This document shows, one piece after another, positions 10,790-22,155 of a DNA stretch of 64,000 bases. A model generated the notes under the pieces. That model was given only the letters and a program-made list of their open reading frames with translations, made no database searches and was not told where the DNA came from. Location: NCBI RefSeq assembly GCF_019175385.1, contig NC_083342.1, positions 117,428,376-117,492,375 of the forward strand. The letters run 5' to 3'. Position numbers and translations under genes: made by a program. Source of the stretch: Lycium barbarum (Eukaryota > Streptophyta > Magnoliopsida > Solanales > Solanaceae). Each line of letters opens with the position of its first letter. The stretch's first letter is position 1.

Positions 10790-13115
10790 TCAACTCACGT
10801 CCAAATGCTCGATGATTTCAAAGTGTATCTGGAGGTCAGGGAGCTTACTACCAAAATACAATCTTTCACGTAAATACAATTTCCCCATATTCTTCCGAGC
10901 TGCTTCTTTGAGCAGCCGAAAAAACTCATCTTTCTCCTTCCGGATCCAAATCCTGTCGCGATCACACCATTGTCTAGGAGTTCCATGAAGGAAAAACCGA
11001 ATTCCAGGGGCTCCTTGGATGAGGCGTTCAGAAATTTTATTAATGACATCTTGATTGGTTACGTATGCTCCCTCTGTGTTTAGACCAACATCTACGTAAT
11101 GGAACTCAGCTATGCTATTTAAGAAGCCATCTTTAGAATTTGGAATGATCTGATCTTGTTGCAGAGAGGCAAATCCTCCATTTGTTGCATTCTTATTTGC
11201 TATCGACACGTCTTCAGTGAGCTGGACTGGTGCAAAACCAAGCTCAGTAACCAGCTGGTTGAGTACAGCACCACCCTTACTAAATCCAAGTAGTAATGTT
11301 CTTGGTGTACTTGAAGATGATGTAGAAACTTCAGCTTGATAGGGCTCTTTTTGTTTCCCTGAAATGACATTTTTTGCCTGCAAAGGCAGCAGAGAAAATT
11401 GATAAGCAACTGCAAACATGCAAAAGCGTAGCATGTGATATAAAAATGTGCAAGAAAGAAATACTAATTCCACTCCTTAAACAGGCAATATCACTTCAAT
11501 CCCTAATATTCTGCATATGGACAAATGTGAAAAGCCAAACGAGATCAAATTGAAGAAACACCACAAATGGAACAGTAAGCGAGTTACAGCCTTAATGCAA
11601 GCTCTATAAGAATCACAACAAAAAGCAATCCACAAACATGTTTAGTGCAAGGTCTAGTCAAAACAACCCAAAGGACTTCTTCATTCACTAGATGCACTGC
11701 AGGTAAATTATCAAAACCTTAACTTTGTTCCGAGGCTTATTTAGGTTTTTCTTGAGAATAGTGTGATATTTACCTAAATTACAGAGCCAAGATGGACATA
11801 CATGTCACTATATGAAACTGCAGAGTTAGTGTATCCCAGGGCCGAAAAAAACTTACAATCTATTGCGAGACTCTAATGAGGATCAGCATCTTAGGTTTTC
11901 TCTTTCAATCAAGTTGAACTCACTTAAGCAAAAAGCGGTAGATGGTGAACAGTGAAAGCAAAAAGGCACGTACTTCGGGCAATAGCTAATACCTCTTTCA
12001 GGCAATTCCACAAAAGCATGACAATGGAGGAAGAAGCAGGGAAACCATCTGCATCATAAGATTTTGGCTCTCCATATTCATTGACAGAAGGGATAAAGTC
12101 CTTATAAACCGCAAAAGGTCCACTGAAGACCGGTGCCTCAACAACCCAAGCATTGATAGAATTCCCGAATTTTGAAACCAAGATTTCAGCAATTTTCTGC
12201 CCGTCAGATAGCCTCTCAATCACTGGATTTCCTGTCCCTTCAATCTTATCCCCATTGAAAAAAATAGCATTTGCAGCAGGCACCTATCTCTCATACAAAA
12301 TGCAAGGCATGAGGGGCGGATCATTCAATTAAAACAACAAAGAAAACCAACTTTCTTGCCACCCGAACAGTAAATCACTAACATGTCCATCACTTGAATA
12401 AAAAAACAAACTTTCCTTTTACAGTATCTACATAGCTACATAACGAACTTTGCAATGCGAGAGCTCATAGTAAGTTCATGCCAGTATAAAAATAGTCCAA
12501 CGTTGATGAATTCATTAAACGTTACTCCCTCCGATCATTTTTACTTGTCCCCTGTACTAAAAATACATTTTCCTTTTTACTTGTCACTTTTAGCATATCA
12601 AGATAAATTTTTTTTTCATGTTTTACCTTAGCACTAATTACTTACTCCCCAAATCATTTTCCAAAACCTAAAAGTAAACATCAATTAATATGGGTATTGT
12701 GGTAAAGCACTAATATCAATTATTGTTTCTTAAAGAATGTGCAAAGTCCAAACTGGACAAATAAAGGTGAACAGACGGAGTAAGTTCAACATGCCCAAAT
12801 ACATAAGTGTTCTTGAATAGAATAAAATGGATACAAATGACTTATACAGCCAATCTCATAGAGTAGAATGGATGCATATAAATGACCCCAACTAATTCAG
12901 AAATTGAGGGGTTGCAAACATAAAAACGATCCCAACATTAAAATGTCAATTCCAAATCAAGAAAGGAATTTTGGGTCTCTACAGAGTTTAAAAAAAGAAG
13001 AACTTACAGAGACAGATTTGGAAGAAGGAGAGAGGCAAAGAGAAGCAGCAACTCGATAATAAGTGGTGCTATTAGTGTACAATGGCACCTTCAAGATTCC
13101 TGTCCAACGATCCAT
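10790..13115 (-). CDS. C2orf69/UPF0565 family protein (alpha/beta-hydrolase-like), intact copy A
   Basis: Exons 13115-13008, 12283-11993 and 11377-10790 join in phase 0 to 328 residues, starting MDRWTGILKVPLY. Landmarks are FFNGDKIEGTGNPVIERL in exon 2. Exon 3 has LLLGFSKGGAVLNQLVTELG (a GxSxG-like nucleophile elbow), FHYVDVGLNTEGAYVTNQ and FFLHGTPRQWCDRDR. These match the order of blocks in the animal C2orf69 family (GFSKG, then a D-G-G/N block, then a late basic/aromatic block). The human protein is mitochondrial and its loss causes a severe multisystem disease. The plant role is not known to me. This is the only complete copy of the gene in the window, since the copy at 21276-24020 is broken. 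Intron 1 holds a Stowaway MITE absent from copy B. Confidence 0.83.
12525..12780. mobile_element. Stowaway MITE in intron 1 of the copy A C2orf69-like gene
   Basis: Inverted ends CTCCCTCCGATCATTTTTAC and the complement near 12755-12780 (GGTGAACAGACGGAG) are flanked by TA on both sides. The corresponding site in copy B (near 23610) lacks the element, so it inserted after the duplication. Confidence 0.8.
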
Positions 13116-13914
13116 GGGAATATTAACCTCAACTACGCTTTTTAGCTCGTGCTAACTGATTTGGAGGGTTCATTAATATTAGCAAAGGAATCTGCAGGGT
13201 TGGTCTGGGAGTTCGGGTCTTGGAAGATTCGACAGATGGCACAAAATAATTTGGGACTACTAAGGGTTACAATTATGTGTTCCGTACAATGGAAAACAAT
13301 TAAAAATACTACAGTTTTATAAGTACGTAATTCTTTGATTATTTGGTTTGGTAAAATAATTCTTTGAAAACATTTTTCAGTTAAAAGGAGAAAAACAAAG
13401 ACTTCTTCCATGCATTATAATACCATCCATTGTGGAAACCGAAAAAAATATTCTTTTATATCCCTAAATATAGTGAGATATATGGAGATGTTAGAAAGTA
13501 TTGCTCCATTCGTTTCAATCTATGTGAGGGTGTTTGACTAGCACCGAATTTAAGAATTTTTTTTTTTTTTGAATCTTGTGATCTAAAATAAGAGAAAAAT
13601 ATTTCATAGATAATCATTTCATTAAGGTAAAATGAAATTTTAGAGTTAAATTATTATTAAATATAAAAAGGTGAAATAAAAAAAATAGAATATAAGGGAA
13701 GAATTACAAAAAAAAAAAAAAAACCTTCACTCTTAAAGAATCGTTCTTTAGTGAACTGAACTACTGCTAAACAGCTAGTAAGTCATTAAGCTGTGGCACG
13801 AGTGGCAATACGAAGAGACAAATTGTGAAGTTGTTGAAAAGAACAAAAATATGTAGATGTTTCTCTTTTCCTTGAGGAATAGTGACGGTTATATGGAAGA
13901 ATTCAACAGACCTT

Positions 13915-14057
13915 GAGCCTGTTTGGGTTACTTATTTTAGGTGTTTTTAAGTTAAAATTTGAGTAAAATAAAAAAGTGTTTTTAAACACTTATTTTTAAG
14001 CCAAAAGTCATTAGTTAGAATTCCAAACTTATGAAATAAGCTCATCCAAACGGGCTC
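13915..14057. mobile_element. Short MITE with GAGCC(C/T)GTTTGG termini
   Basis: Ends GAGCCTGTTTGGGTTA and CATCCAAACGGGCTC form inverted repeats. The interior is AT-rich. The element is absent at the equivalent place in copy B (near 27012), where ACCTTATCC is uninterrupted. Confidence 0.6.
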
Positions 14058-14135
14058 TTATCGTCAAACTAGCTACTTCTTTTTTGGAAGCCTCAATTAG
14101 TCATCTGCAAAAAGGCAAACCATGTTGTTTTTAAG

Positions 14136-14425
14136 TTGGCGTTTGGCCATAGAAACCAAAACAAATTTCACTTTTTTTTTTTTTTTTTTTTTAATTTTAG
14201 AGTTGGAGTTGTGTTTGGCCGCCATAGCTTTTGCAAATACTATTTTTTTGTTGAAATGTACTTTTTCAACAAGGTTTTGGTTGTCAAAAATAAGTTTTTC
14301 TTGTTTTTCAAATTTCAAATATAACTTCAACTTGTATTTGGAATTTTCATGGCTAAACACTAATTTTAAAAAAAGTGAAAAAAAATTGAAAAAAAATAAA
14401 TAATTCTTATGGCCAAACAGGTCCT
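14136..14425. mobile_element. Foldback-type MITE with GTTTGGCCAT ends
   Basis: The outer ends GCGTTTGGCCATAGAAA and the inverted TTCTTATGGCCAAACAGG bracket an AT-rich interior with further inner inverted blocks (GTGTTTGGCCGCC and ATGGCTAAACAC). An element of the same family lies at about 27065-27345 in copy B, but at a different position. Confidence 0.55.
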
Positions 14426-14883
14426 AAGTATACGTACTATTAATACCTTTGCGAAAACGTACCCAATTATGATAAACTTGGATGGGGCTCCTTTCGAACA
14501 ACGATTACAAAAGAAGGTGAGCGCTATATGTCCTCGCAAACAATGGCCTAGTGTACTAATTTGTAATCCCCATTATACAAAAGTTTGGCTGGTTTCCTTA
14601 GGCTAATCAAACAGGAAAGGGTTAGGAAAACAACATTTCTTTAAAATTGAGTCTTTCAACTTTAAGTGTTCTAAATTCTAGAATAGCGTTAGTAATGGGT
14701 TCTTAATCTAATTTTTATACATACTCAGTAAATTTCATAATACAAATACAAGGTTTGAAATTAAAATTACTACCTTTGGGTGTTTACATCAAGCGTTTAT
14801 AGATGCATTTCTACGGTCACATATAAACTTGTATCACTTATAATCATACTATTATCTATTCTCACCTTATTTTATCACTGATT

Positions 14884-15162
14884 CTCTCTGTCTCAAACTA
14901 TTTGTCATTTTTTTTTAATTTACACGTTCCTTAAAAAATATTAATTAGAAGACGTATTTGACTAGCTTTGCCCTGATTTATGTCTAAGTTATAATCTATC
15001 TCTATTAAATGTCTACTCTATTTATGTGTCATCTCCATGACAAAATTTTACTAAGGGTAAAATGGAGAAAAAATAATTAATTGTGCTTTGAACTTCTAAA
15101 ACGACAAATAATTTGAGACAACTATTTTAGTAATAACGATAAATAATTTGAGATGGGGGGAG
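14884..15162. mobile_element. Stowaway-like MITE
   Basis: CTCTGTCTCAAACTATTTGTC at the left is mirrored by GATAAATAATTTGAGATGGGG..GAGTA at the right. The element is AT-rich and non-coding, and sits just outside the left edge of copy B. Confidence 0.6.
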
Positions 15163-15317
15163 TAATCGTCATAAATTAATGAGTTTTGGTGTAAATATCG
15201 AGTTCGGTTAATTATATACGGTGGCGAAAAGGTACTAGGACGTACAAATACAAAGTTTCGGAAGAATGTGGCTTCAACTAGAACTATTTCTACTTTGCCT
15301 CCTTGAGTATGAAGATT

Positions 15318-15776
15318 GGAACACTTAGGCGTCATTTTTTTTCTCTTTCTTTTTGGCTTAATTTCCATAAATACGGCTTATTAGTTGAATAAAAATGGTA
15401 TTTCAAGCAATTTCACTTAAAGCTAGAAAAGAGCATCATGAGTCCATGATGGATTATATCCTCGCATGGTAGTAGTCAACTCACATATCATGTTTGTTTC
15501 GGCATTTTGTGGGGAGTTTTGACGAAGTTCGTTCTATTTTTGCTTTTGTCAAGGACACTAAAAGAAAAAAGAGATAAAGGGAAAAAAAAACTCTAGTTGT
15601 GTAAAAGATCAAAAGGAATAGAAATTTGAAGCTGTGCTTGCTTAATGAGAGTCCTCCATAATCTTTAGCTATTAGATTTAAATTAAAAGTACCAATTAGT
15701 GAGTTGCTAATAAGTAATAACACAAGAAATATATTAGCATAATCATCTTAATCATTTCAATTCAAACAACAAATGA
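15318..15776. other. Copy B-specific insertion of about 460 bp
   Basis: In copy A the sequence CTCCTTAAGTATAAAATC continues directly at 4480-4498. In copy B it is split after GAGTATGA and resumes at ATAAAATCGG near 15777. No clear inverted ends or duplicated target are visible, so I do not classify it. Confidence 0.5.
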
Positions 15777-16829
15777 ATAAAATCGGATATTTAGACAAGT
15801 TGTACGGATTCATGAGTTCATTCTAAAAGCTACGACGGGTTTAAAAATCATATTTTGCAAATTGAAGAGGTGTAACTAAACCTCCCCCTCATTACAACAA
15901 AACGCATTTTAACCCTCTAAATCTTTCCTTTGAGATTTTTTTTTTTCTTTTTCTGATTAACCTCGATCTTCAGTTTGATATTTTTAAATCACAAGTAACG
16001 CTTCAGCTGTTCTGTAGTTCATTTAGTTGTTTATCTTAAACGTGTAATGTTGGATGTGTTTCATGTGGGAATATGGGAGCATATTTCCTTGTTCAGCAAT
16101 GATGGGCCTTTTTAGTTTCCTGTCTCATTTTCTTGCAGTATAGCAGTGAGTTGTCACCCATTGTCTGATCTCTTTATCTGATCTTGTCTTGTAGATGCTA
16201 TGGTAGGTATCAAGAGTCCGATTTAGCGTTGCGTTACTGGATTAATCTGAACACAATACTTTTGAAACAAAACATAAATATGTGTAAAAAATTTACTAAA
16301 TTTGAGTAGTAGAAATTCATAATTATAAAATCACAACGGATTCAATGGTTAAAATCTTTAAGGTTGAATCATAAAACTTAAAATCCTGGATTTGTCTGTG
16401 TAGATACCCCTTCTAATTTTGAGGTATGTTCACATTTCAGGGAGAGGACGTAATCCTCATCCGTTTTAACTTGGATGAGTTTCTCGAATTTGCCTTGTGG
16501 TTACAACTGTATGTTAATGTAGCCTACGTGTGAGGATAATCTTTTTCTTCCATAAATTTTAGGCTTTTTGTATAATGACACACTCCCTTATATTTTTACT
16601 AGCAGCAATGGTTGGATACCAGCAGGATCTAATAAAAGAGGATGCATTAGTTCCTTATTGCTAGTATACATGGAATGTCACGTCAAATGTGATGTTTTTT
16701 TACATTTGACTAGTAGGAATGGTGGGTTACACCAGTTAAACAATCTAGTGCACAGATTGAAATGTTCATCGCGAAGCTTAAGAATCCAATGTTCCTATAT
16801 GGTTTCTTTCAACTAGATGGTTTTCACTC

Positions 16830-17770
16830 TTAAGATGCTTCGTGTTGGAGGAAAAATATTCTGGAAAGCTTAACTGCTGTAAGAGTTAACAATGTAGCAC
16901 CAGGCACAAACAGAACGTCTGGAACGGATTTCATAAATTTGAGCTGAGGTACACGTTCACCGGCTTTCTTGGCTGCCATTGCTGCAGGGGGTGTTGCCAG
17001 CCCAATCATGAGTGAAAACTTATCTAACTTGTCTGGTTGTATCCACTTCTTCAAGAAAGTTAGGACCTTCTCCTTCTTCGCTTCTTCCGTGAGGTTGGAT
17101 TTTTCCATTTCGTTAAAAAAAATCTATATTTGCCATGCATGCATTAGCAACCAGTTTGTGGGTGATGTTCGTGCGCATGTGTTCACGTGTGTTATTTTGG
17201 TGTGTGTGCGCGTGTATAATATATACGGAGAGAGAGATAGCAACCTCAATTTCGGTATACGGAGGCACACGCCAGTGCTTGCCAGGCAATACTTTATTCA
17301 CAGATCTGTGGTTAAAAGAAGTTTCAGCGTTACCAAGGATAATGGTTTTATAGTTTCATTTAGCTAGGAATATCCTACGAACAAACCAGATGCTGGCAGT
17401 AATATATTTATAAAAAAAATACGGCCATGTAGATAATCGTAAGTTTATCAGAGTTTTGGACAAAGAATCTTACGCGAACATGTCGAGAACTGCCACATGG
17501 AAATCATCGGGGTTCTCCAAATTTTTCTTCAGGAATTCCTCTTGGAATTTATCCATCACCTTACTTATTACCGGTGTTATTGGAAATCCTGTAGAGTTGA
17601 ATGGTTATGGTTTACAAATGTCAAACGCCTTCTGAATATAAGACATACAAGCTAAGCTATGCTCAAAGAAAGTAAGGAGATGAAGAATTGAGAAAATTAG
17701 CGAAGTATAAGTTTTAAAAGAGAAGTGAAGACGATTGACCTTTTCCCGCAAAGCTCATGATCAGACCCAT
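16830..17770 (-). CDS. Conserved plant protein of unknown function, copy B (four exons)
   Basis: Exons 17770-17740, 17588-17474, 17305-17245 and 17123-16830 splice in frame to 166 residues. Exon 1-3 lengths are 31, 115 and 61 nt, exactly as in copy A (6401-7387). It starts MGLIMSFAGKG, continues FHVAVLDMFA and LPGKHWRVPP, and ends with DKFSLMIGLATPPAAMAAK and VPDVLFVPGATLLTLTAV. Against copy A it has a shorter C-terminus because of a one-base difference near 16840. Substitutions are spread through exons 2 and 4 but the frame and splice sites are kept, so I infer both copies may be functional. The function is unknown. Confidence 0.78.
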
Positions 17771-17931
17771 CTTGGCCAATATGAACAAACAAATTCGTTG
17801 TAGTATATAAAGAAAGAGAACAAAAGACGAGCGAAGAGGATAAGAATGGCTTGCTTGTCTGTCTGGCGACCAGTGCAAGCAAAGAATCCAGTAACTATGT
17901 TCCATTGGTTTGCTAGGATCTGATTCCTTAC

Positions 17932-18258
17932 TTTCATCAAGCTTTGGCTTAAACAGGAATCTACACCATGGCTCCCACATGATGCTCTGATTTTGCCTTG
18001 CAACAGTAATCCCAAAAGAACCATATCTTGTGCCAGGGACAATTTTGATTCCTAACCAACACTAACATTTCAAACTTTCATCGTGTGGGAGCGCATCATG
18101 TAGATTGTTGACTTTTATCAAGCTTTAGCTTAAGCGGGAACATATAGGATGGGCTCCCACATGACACTCTGCCTTTATCACCCATCAGTCGCTCCAAAAG
18201 AACCATACTTGTGCGGCGGTCATTTCTGATTACTAACCAACACAGACATTCAAGTACC
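17932..18258. repeat. Two-unit imperfect tandem repeat upstream of the copy B small gene
   Basis: This has the same architecture as 7553-7880. Blocks ATCAAGCTTTGGCTTAA / ATCAAGCTTTAGCTTAA, GGCTCCCACATGA, CCAAAAGAACCATA and ACCAACAC occur twice with a period near 180 bp. Presence in both copies means the repeat is older than the segmental duplication. Confidence 0.72.
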
Positions 18259-18523
18259 AATTTTCTCTTGATCTTCAGTCTGAGGCCCTTCTGATGGTTC
18301 ACAACTTTAGTTTACAAAATGCACTCTTAACAAAGATAAGTTCTACACGTTACAACCGCATAAACTCCTTTCTTGGGAAGATTAGGGTGTTTATCATGTC
18401 TCCTTATTATAGATTGGGCTCTTCACACCCATTTTGATCGTCGTGCATGTATATTTAACCTCAAGGCTGAGATCTGATTTATGAGGAAAAGCTACACAGT
18501 GCATACAAGCTGCGACAAACATG

Positions 18524-20335
18524 TTAAAATTCAGCCAATCCAATATCATTACTATAAGGTGTATCCAAACGTCTCATGTACAACAGCAAATGTTCCAATA
18601 GAAGATGTATTTCCTCACACTGTGCATGTATCTTATCCCCAGCTACAAATTCACAAACCATACCGTCTACTTCAATGGTACTGCAACCTGCCTCCTTTTT
18701 TGCCCCTTCTCTCCTCATCCGCCCCTTCATGTCTTCAACATCACTCCACCTTTTATCAGTGGCATACATGTTCCTCAACATAATGTAGATTCCATCATTC
18801 CACGGCTCCATCTCAATTGCCTTTTTCTTGACCTTCTCAGCCCTTGCAACATCTTTGGCATAACCACACGCAAATAGAAAGGAACTCAATATTATTCCAT
18901 TCACTTCATAAGGCATGGTTTCAATCAAGTTTTCAGCTTCCTCCAAACACCCTGACCGCCCCAAAAGATCAACCAGACAACCATAGTGCTCAATTTGCGG
19001 AGTAAGCCCGTAGCTCTCCATAGCTACAAACCATTTCTTACCTTCCTCCACCAATCCACCATGGTTGCAAGCTGACAAAACACCAAGCATAGTAATCTCA
19101 TTCGGGTCATATCCTTTATTCTTCATATCCTCAAACACCTCCAATGCTTCTTTAGCAGATCCATTGACCGCCAATCCATTAATTAAAGCATTCCAACTTG
19201 ATGACTCTTTTACTTTTACCTCATAAAAAAATTCCCTGGCTTTTGCGATTTCCCCACACTTGGCATACATATCAACCAAAGCAGTGCAGACATTTGAAGA
19301 TCTATCTAATTTCTTCCTTTTCACATACTGGTGAATCCAGTTACCCAAATCTAAAGCACCCAAATCAGCAATAGCTGGAAGCACACTAACAACAGTAACA
19401 CCATCCGGATCCAATGTCGTCCCTGTCTGCAACTCATTGAACAACTTCAAAGCCTCTTGGGGCAGTTTGTTTTGAGAGTATCCACCAATCATTGCATTCC
19501 AAGAGAACAAGTTCCTCTTTGGCATTGCATCAAATAACACCCTGGCTTCACTTACATTACCATTACTACAGTACCCATCAATCATACTAGTCCAAGAAAT
19601 CACATTTCTCTCCGGCATTGCCTCAAACAATCTATTTGCTGATACCATATCTCCTTTCTTTACGTAAGCATCGATCATCACATTGAATGCAGCTTCATCT
19701 TTCTCAGGCATTGCATCAAAAAGTCCTTCAGCAATACCCATACATCCACGCTTCAAATAACCTCCAATTAAAGCCGTCCACGAGACCGAACTTCTCTCAA
19801 GCATTTCATCAAACAACTGCCTAGCAAAACCCATTTCACCAAACTTCCCATACATATCAACCAACGAAGTCGCCACAAACAAATTCGAAACAAACCCACA
19901 TTTCAACACATGATTATGAATTTCTAACCCTTCCGACAACACTAATCTTGCACCACAACACTTGGAAAGGCTCGAAAACGTATAATTATCGGGTTCAAAC
20001 TTAGTGTGTCTTAGTAAATATCTATACAAAAGTGTTGATTCAGCAAACTGACCAACACCCATATGGGATTTTATCATGGTGTTGCAAAGGAAAGTGTCGT
20101 CTTTTTGGAGACTTTTGTCGAACATTTGGCGTGCATGGGTGATTCCAGCAATTGGGTCACTGGTGGAGAAGCTGGAGATGAGCTTGGTGAGAAGATTGAC
20201 GTTATTTTCAGTGGCGTTTCGAAGCATTATGGCGTGAATACAGAGAAGGGTGGCTTTGGAATTCCTTTGTTGGAGCAAAACATGGCATTTTCTCTCTATT
20301 GTGCTCCATAGCCCAAGGGTTTTTCTATCATTCAT
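18524..20335 (-). CDS. Pentatricopeptide repeat protein, PLS class with E-type C-terminus
   Basis: A single-exon gene of 603 residues starting MNDRKTLGLWSTIERK. Tandem PPR motifs run from about residue 85 to 480. Examples are DTFLCNTMIKSHM, VSWTALIGGY, NVISWTSMIDGYCSNGN, NLFSWNAMIGGYSQN, CTALVDMYAKCGEI, SSWNALINGLAVNGS and HYGCLVDLLGRSGCLEEA. The C-terminal part has the E-motif pattern (LSSFLFACG, MEPWNDGIYIMLRNMYA, RREGAKKEAGCSTIEV and a FVAGD block) and stops without a DYW deaminase domain. Such proteins bind organellar RNA, usually for C-to-U editing with partner factors in mitochondria or chloroplasts. Here the RNA target is unknown and the N-terminus gives no clear targeting call. It is the only intact copy, as the duplicate at 8143-9895 has at least seven frameshifts. 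Confidence 0.95.
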   Translation of the reverse strand: MNDRKTLGLWSTIERKCHVLLQQRNSKATLLCIHAIMLRNATENNVNLLTKLISSFSTSDPIAGITHARQMFDKSLQKDDTFLCNTMIKSHMGVGQFAESTLLYRYLLRHTKFEPDNYTFSSLSKCCGARLVLSEGLEIHNHVLKCGFVSNLFVATSLVDMYGKFGEMGFARQLFDEMLERSSVSWTALIGGYLKRGCMGIAEGLFDAMPEKDEAAFNVMIDAYVKKGDMVSANRLFEAMPERNVISWTSMIDGYCSNGNVSEARVLFDAMPKRNLFSWNAMIGGYSQNKLPQEALKLFNELQTGTTLDPDGVTVVSVLPAIADLGALDLGNWIHQYVKRKKLDRSSNVCTALVDMYAKCGEIAKAREFFYEVKVKESSSWNALINGLAVNGSAKEALEVFEDMKNKGYDPNEITMLGVLSACNHGGLVEEGKKWFVAMESYGLTPQIEHYGCLVDLLGRSGCLEEAENLIETMPYEVNGIILSSFLFACGYAKDVARAEKVKKKAIEMEPWNDGIYIMLRNMYATDKRWSDVEDMKGRMRREGAKKEAGCSTIEVDGMVCEFVAGDKIHAQCEEIHLLLEHLLLYMRRLDTPYSNDIGLAEF

Positions 20336-21275
20336 TGATTTCGTTTTGGGAGTTAAATTTTAGTGTTGGATAGTTAATTGTCTGGTGCTCTGGATGTATT
20401 TATTGGCTATTTTCTAACGGCATTATGGTATCCCGGTAGTATATGAATTGGAATGGCTAATGTATTAAAGCCTAAATTCTAATTGTGACAGTGTATATTT
20501 TATGTAATTAATTTAACCACACAATAGATGAAGAAAACACAAGCAATGCTTTTTCATAATTTGAACTGAAAGACATAATTGGAACACTTTTTCAAGTTGA
20601 GTTGTTAAATTGAAGAGGGCATAGTTTAAGTGTTCAAATGCAATATCCTCACAAGTTTAAGGGGCTACTAATGTATTAAGCCTGTAATTTGTTTTTAACG
20701 GCAGTAAGCACTTCATCTAATCTCCTGTGTCAGTACCCGTATTATACTAACTCTGTTCGTCAAAACATAAACAGATGGAAAAGAATATCACTTATCTTAG
20801 CTTTGCATCTGAAAAGGAACAAAGGATCGCTGAGTTGTGAAATATTGGTTTAGGCCCTTCCAAATCCATTTAGATCCGCACATTTCCAAGTTAATTTTTC
20901 TTTTATCAGTCGTTCAGAGTTCTCTAACATTTCCCCCCAAAACAACCCAAATACATAAATTGTTTTCCGGAAATCAATCTGAGAATATAGTTCTTCCAAA
21001 ACTATTCAGAACTTGAATCCAAACTAAGCCAACTAAAGAACATTCACAGAATACTTAAAGCACAGACCATTTCTCCTTTTTAAAATGAAAAATAAGGAAA
21101 AGAAAATGTGTGGGATGTATGAAAAGATACATCCAAAAAAATTCTAGAACTTCAACATCATTTTCAAAATATATAACAATCAAAGAGCAAAAAGGCCATA
21201 ATTATATTGATGCTTTAGACTAGTTCTGGGAGGTTGACAACAGATTAATACATGCATTTCATCAAGAAGAAACAC
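20336..21275. other. Intergenic between PPR gene and C2orf69-like pseudogene, copy B
   Basis: Aligns with 9896-10789. It is AT-rich, with no gene or element ends seen. Confidence 0.5.
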
Positions 21276-21884
21276 TCAACTCACGTCCAAATGCTTGATG
21301 ATTTCAAAGTGTATCTGGAGATCAGGGAGCTTATTACCAAAATACAATCTTTCACGTATATACAATTTCCCCATATTCTTCCGAGCTGCTTCTTTGAGCA
21401 GCTGAAAAAACTCGTCTTTCTCCTTCCGGATCCAAATCCTGTCGCGATCACACCATTGCCTAGGAGTTCCATGAAGGAAAAAACGAATTCCAGGGGCTCC
21501 TTGGACGAGGCGTTCAGAAATTTTAGTAATGACATCTTGGTTGGTTACATATGCTCCCTCTGTGTTTAGACCAACATCTACATAATGGAACTCAGCTATG
21601 CTATTTAAGAAGCCGTCTTTAGAGTTTGGAATGATCTGATCTTGTTGCAGGGAGGCAAATCCTCCATGTCGCATTCTTATTTGCTAGAGACACGTCTTCA
21701 GTGAGCTGGACTGGTGCAAAACCAAGCTCAGTAACCAGCTGGTTGAGTACGGCACCACCCTTACTAAATCCAAGTAGTAATGTACTTGAAGATGATGTAG
21801 AAACTTCAGCTTGATAGGGCTCTTTCTGTTTCCCCGAAATGACATTTTTTGCCTGCAAAGGTAGTAAATTGATAAGCAACCTTT

Positions 21885-22155
21885 CCCCCCCCCCCCCCCC
21901 CCCCCTTTTTTTTTTTTTTTTTTTATGACAAGAGAACCCGCAGCCGCTACCCTTCGGGTGCGCACAGAGTAAACCCCGCTTCTGTGCAATAGCTCGCAAA
22001 CCACACAAAAGAGATAACCCGCACTAGGCAAGCCCCGTGCAACGAGCTCGACCCAGAAGGCAAATCCCCTGATTTTGTAGGCAGGGGTTTCGAACCTGAG
22101 ACCTCCATTATGGAAGCCCCATGCTCAACCAAATGAGTCACCCTTGCGGGTAGCA
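21885..22155 (-). mobile_element. tRNA-derived SINE in intron 2 of the C2orf69-like pseudogene
   Basis: On the minus strand the head ACCCGCAAGGGTGACTCATT leads into a promoter-like box A (TTGGTTGAGCATGG). Box B follows (GGTTCGAAACC), then the body, then a 3' A tract (plus strand T19 at 21906-21924). Flanking AGCAACCTTTTCCCC (22152-22166) and AGCAACCTTTCCCC (21876-21889) look like the target duplication. Copy A lacks the element. The A tract is followed by a long G run (plus strand C21 at 21885-21905). Confidence 0.8.

Larger units (their letters stand above)
13860..14440 (-). other. Relic resembling the upstream region of the lipid transfer genes, copy A
   Basis: Short blocks occur in the same order as upstream of the lipid transfer genes at 37660-37900, 42360-42600 and 46110-46370: GAC-GGTTAT, ATTCAACA-ACCT, GCCT-AATTAG-CATC, TCTGCAAAA and GGCAAACCATGTTG. 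No lipid-transfer coding exon follows on the expected (lower-coordinate) side. Two MITEs interrupt the block (13915-14057 and ~14136-14425). Confidence 0.5.
4370..14560. repeat. Tandem segmental duplication, copy A
   Basis: Copy A matches copy B (15205-27480) in sequence and gene order: small unknown gene, PPR, C2orf69-like gene, then a lipid-transfer-gene promoter relic. The left edge is recognisable from shared sequence at 4385-4560 versus 15215-15310 plus 15780-15860. The right edge comes from 14425-14500 versus 27435-27480 (GCGAAAACGTAC..CAATTATGA). The copies differ by private insertions. Copy A has a Stowaway element at 12525 and a composite MITE at 5320. The exact ends need a dot-plot. 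Confidence 0.85.
13116..16829. other. Non-coding junction region between copies A and B
   Basis: No gene is supported. It holds the relic described at 13860-14440, MITEs, homopolymer tracts (poly-A near 13709-13724, poly-T near 14170-14192) and the left part of copy B. Open frames here fall on low-complexity A/T tracts. Confidence 0.6.

Noticed and set aside
14097..14403. Frames on both strands with long Lys or Phe runs
   Set aside because: They arise from a poly-T/poly-A tract inside a foldback MITE.
22040..22150. tRNA-like box A and box B on the minus strand
   Set aside because: They belong to a SINE with an A-tail and target duplication. The sequence lacks a complete cloverleaf and anticodon arm, so it is not a tRNA gene.
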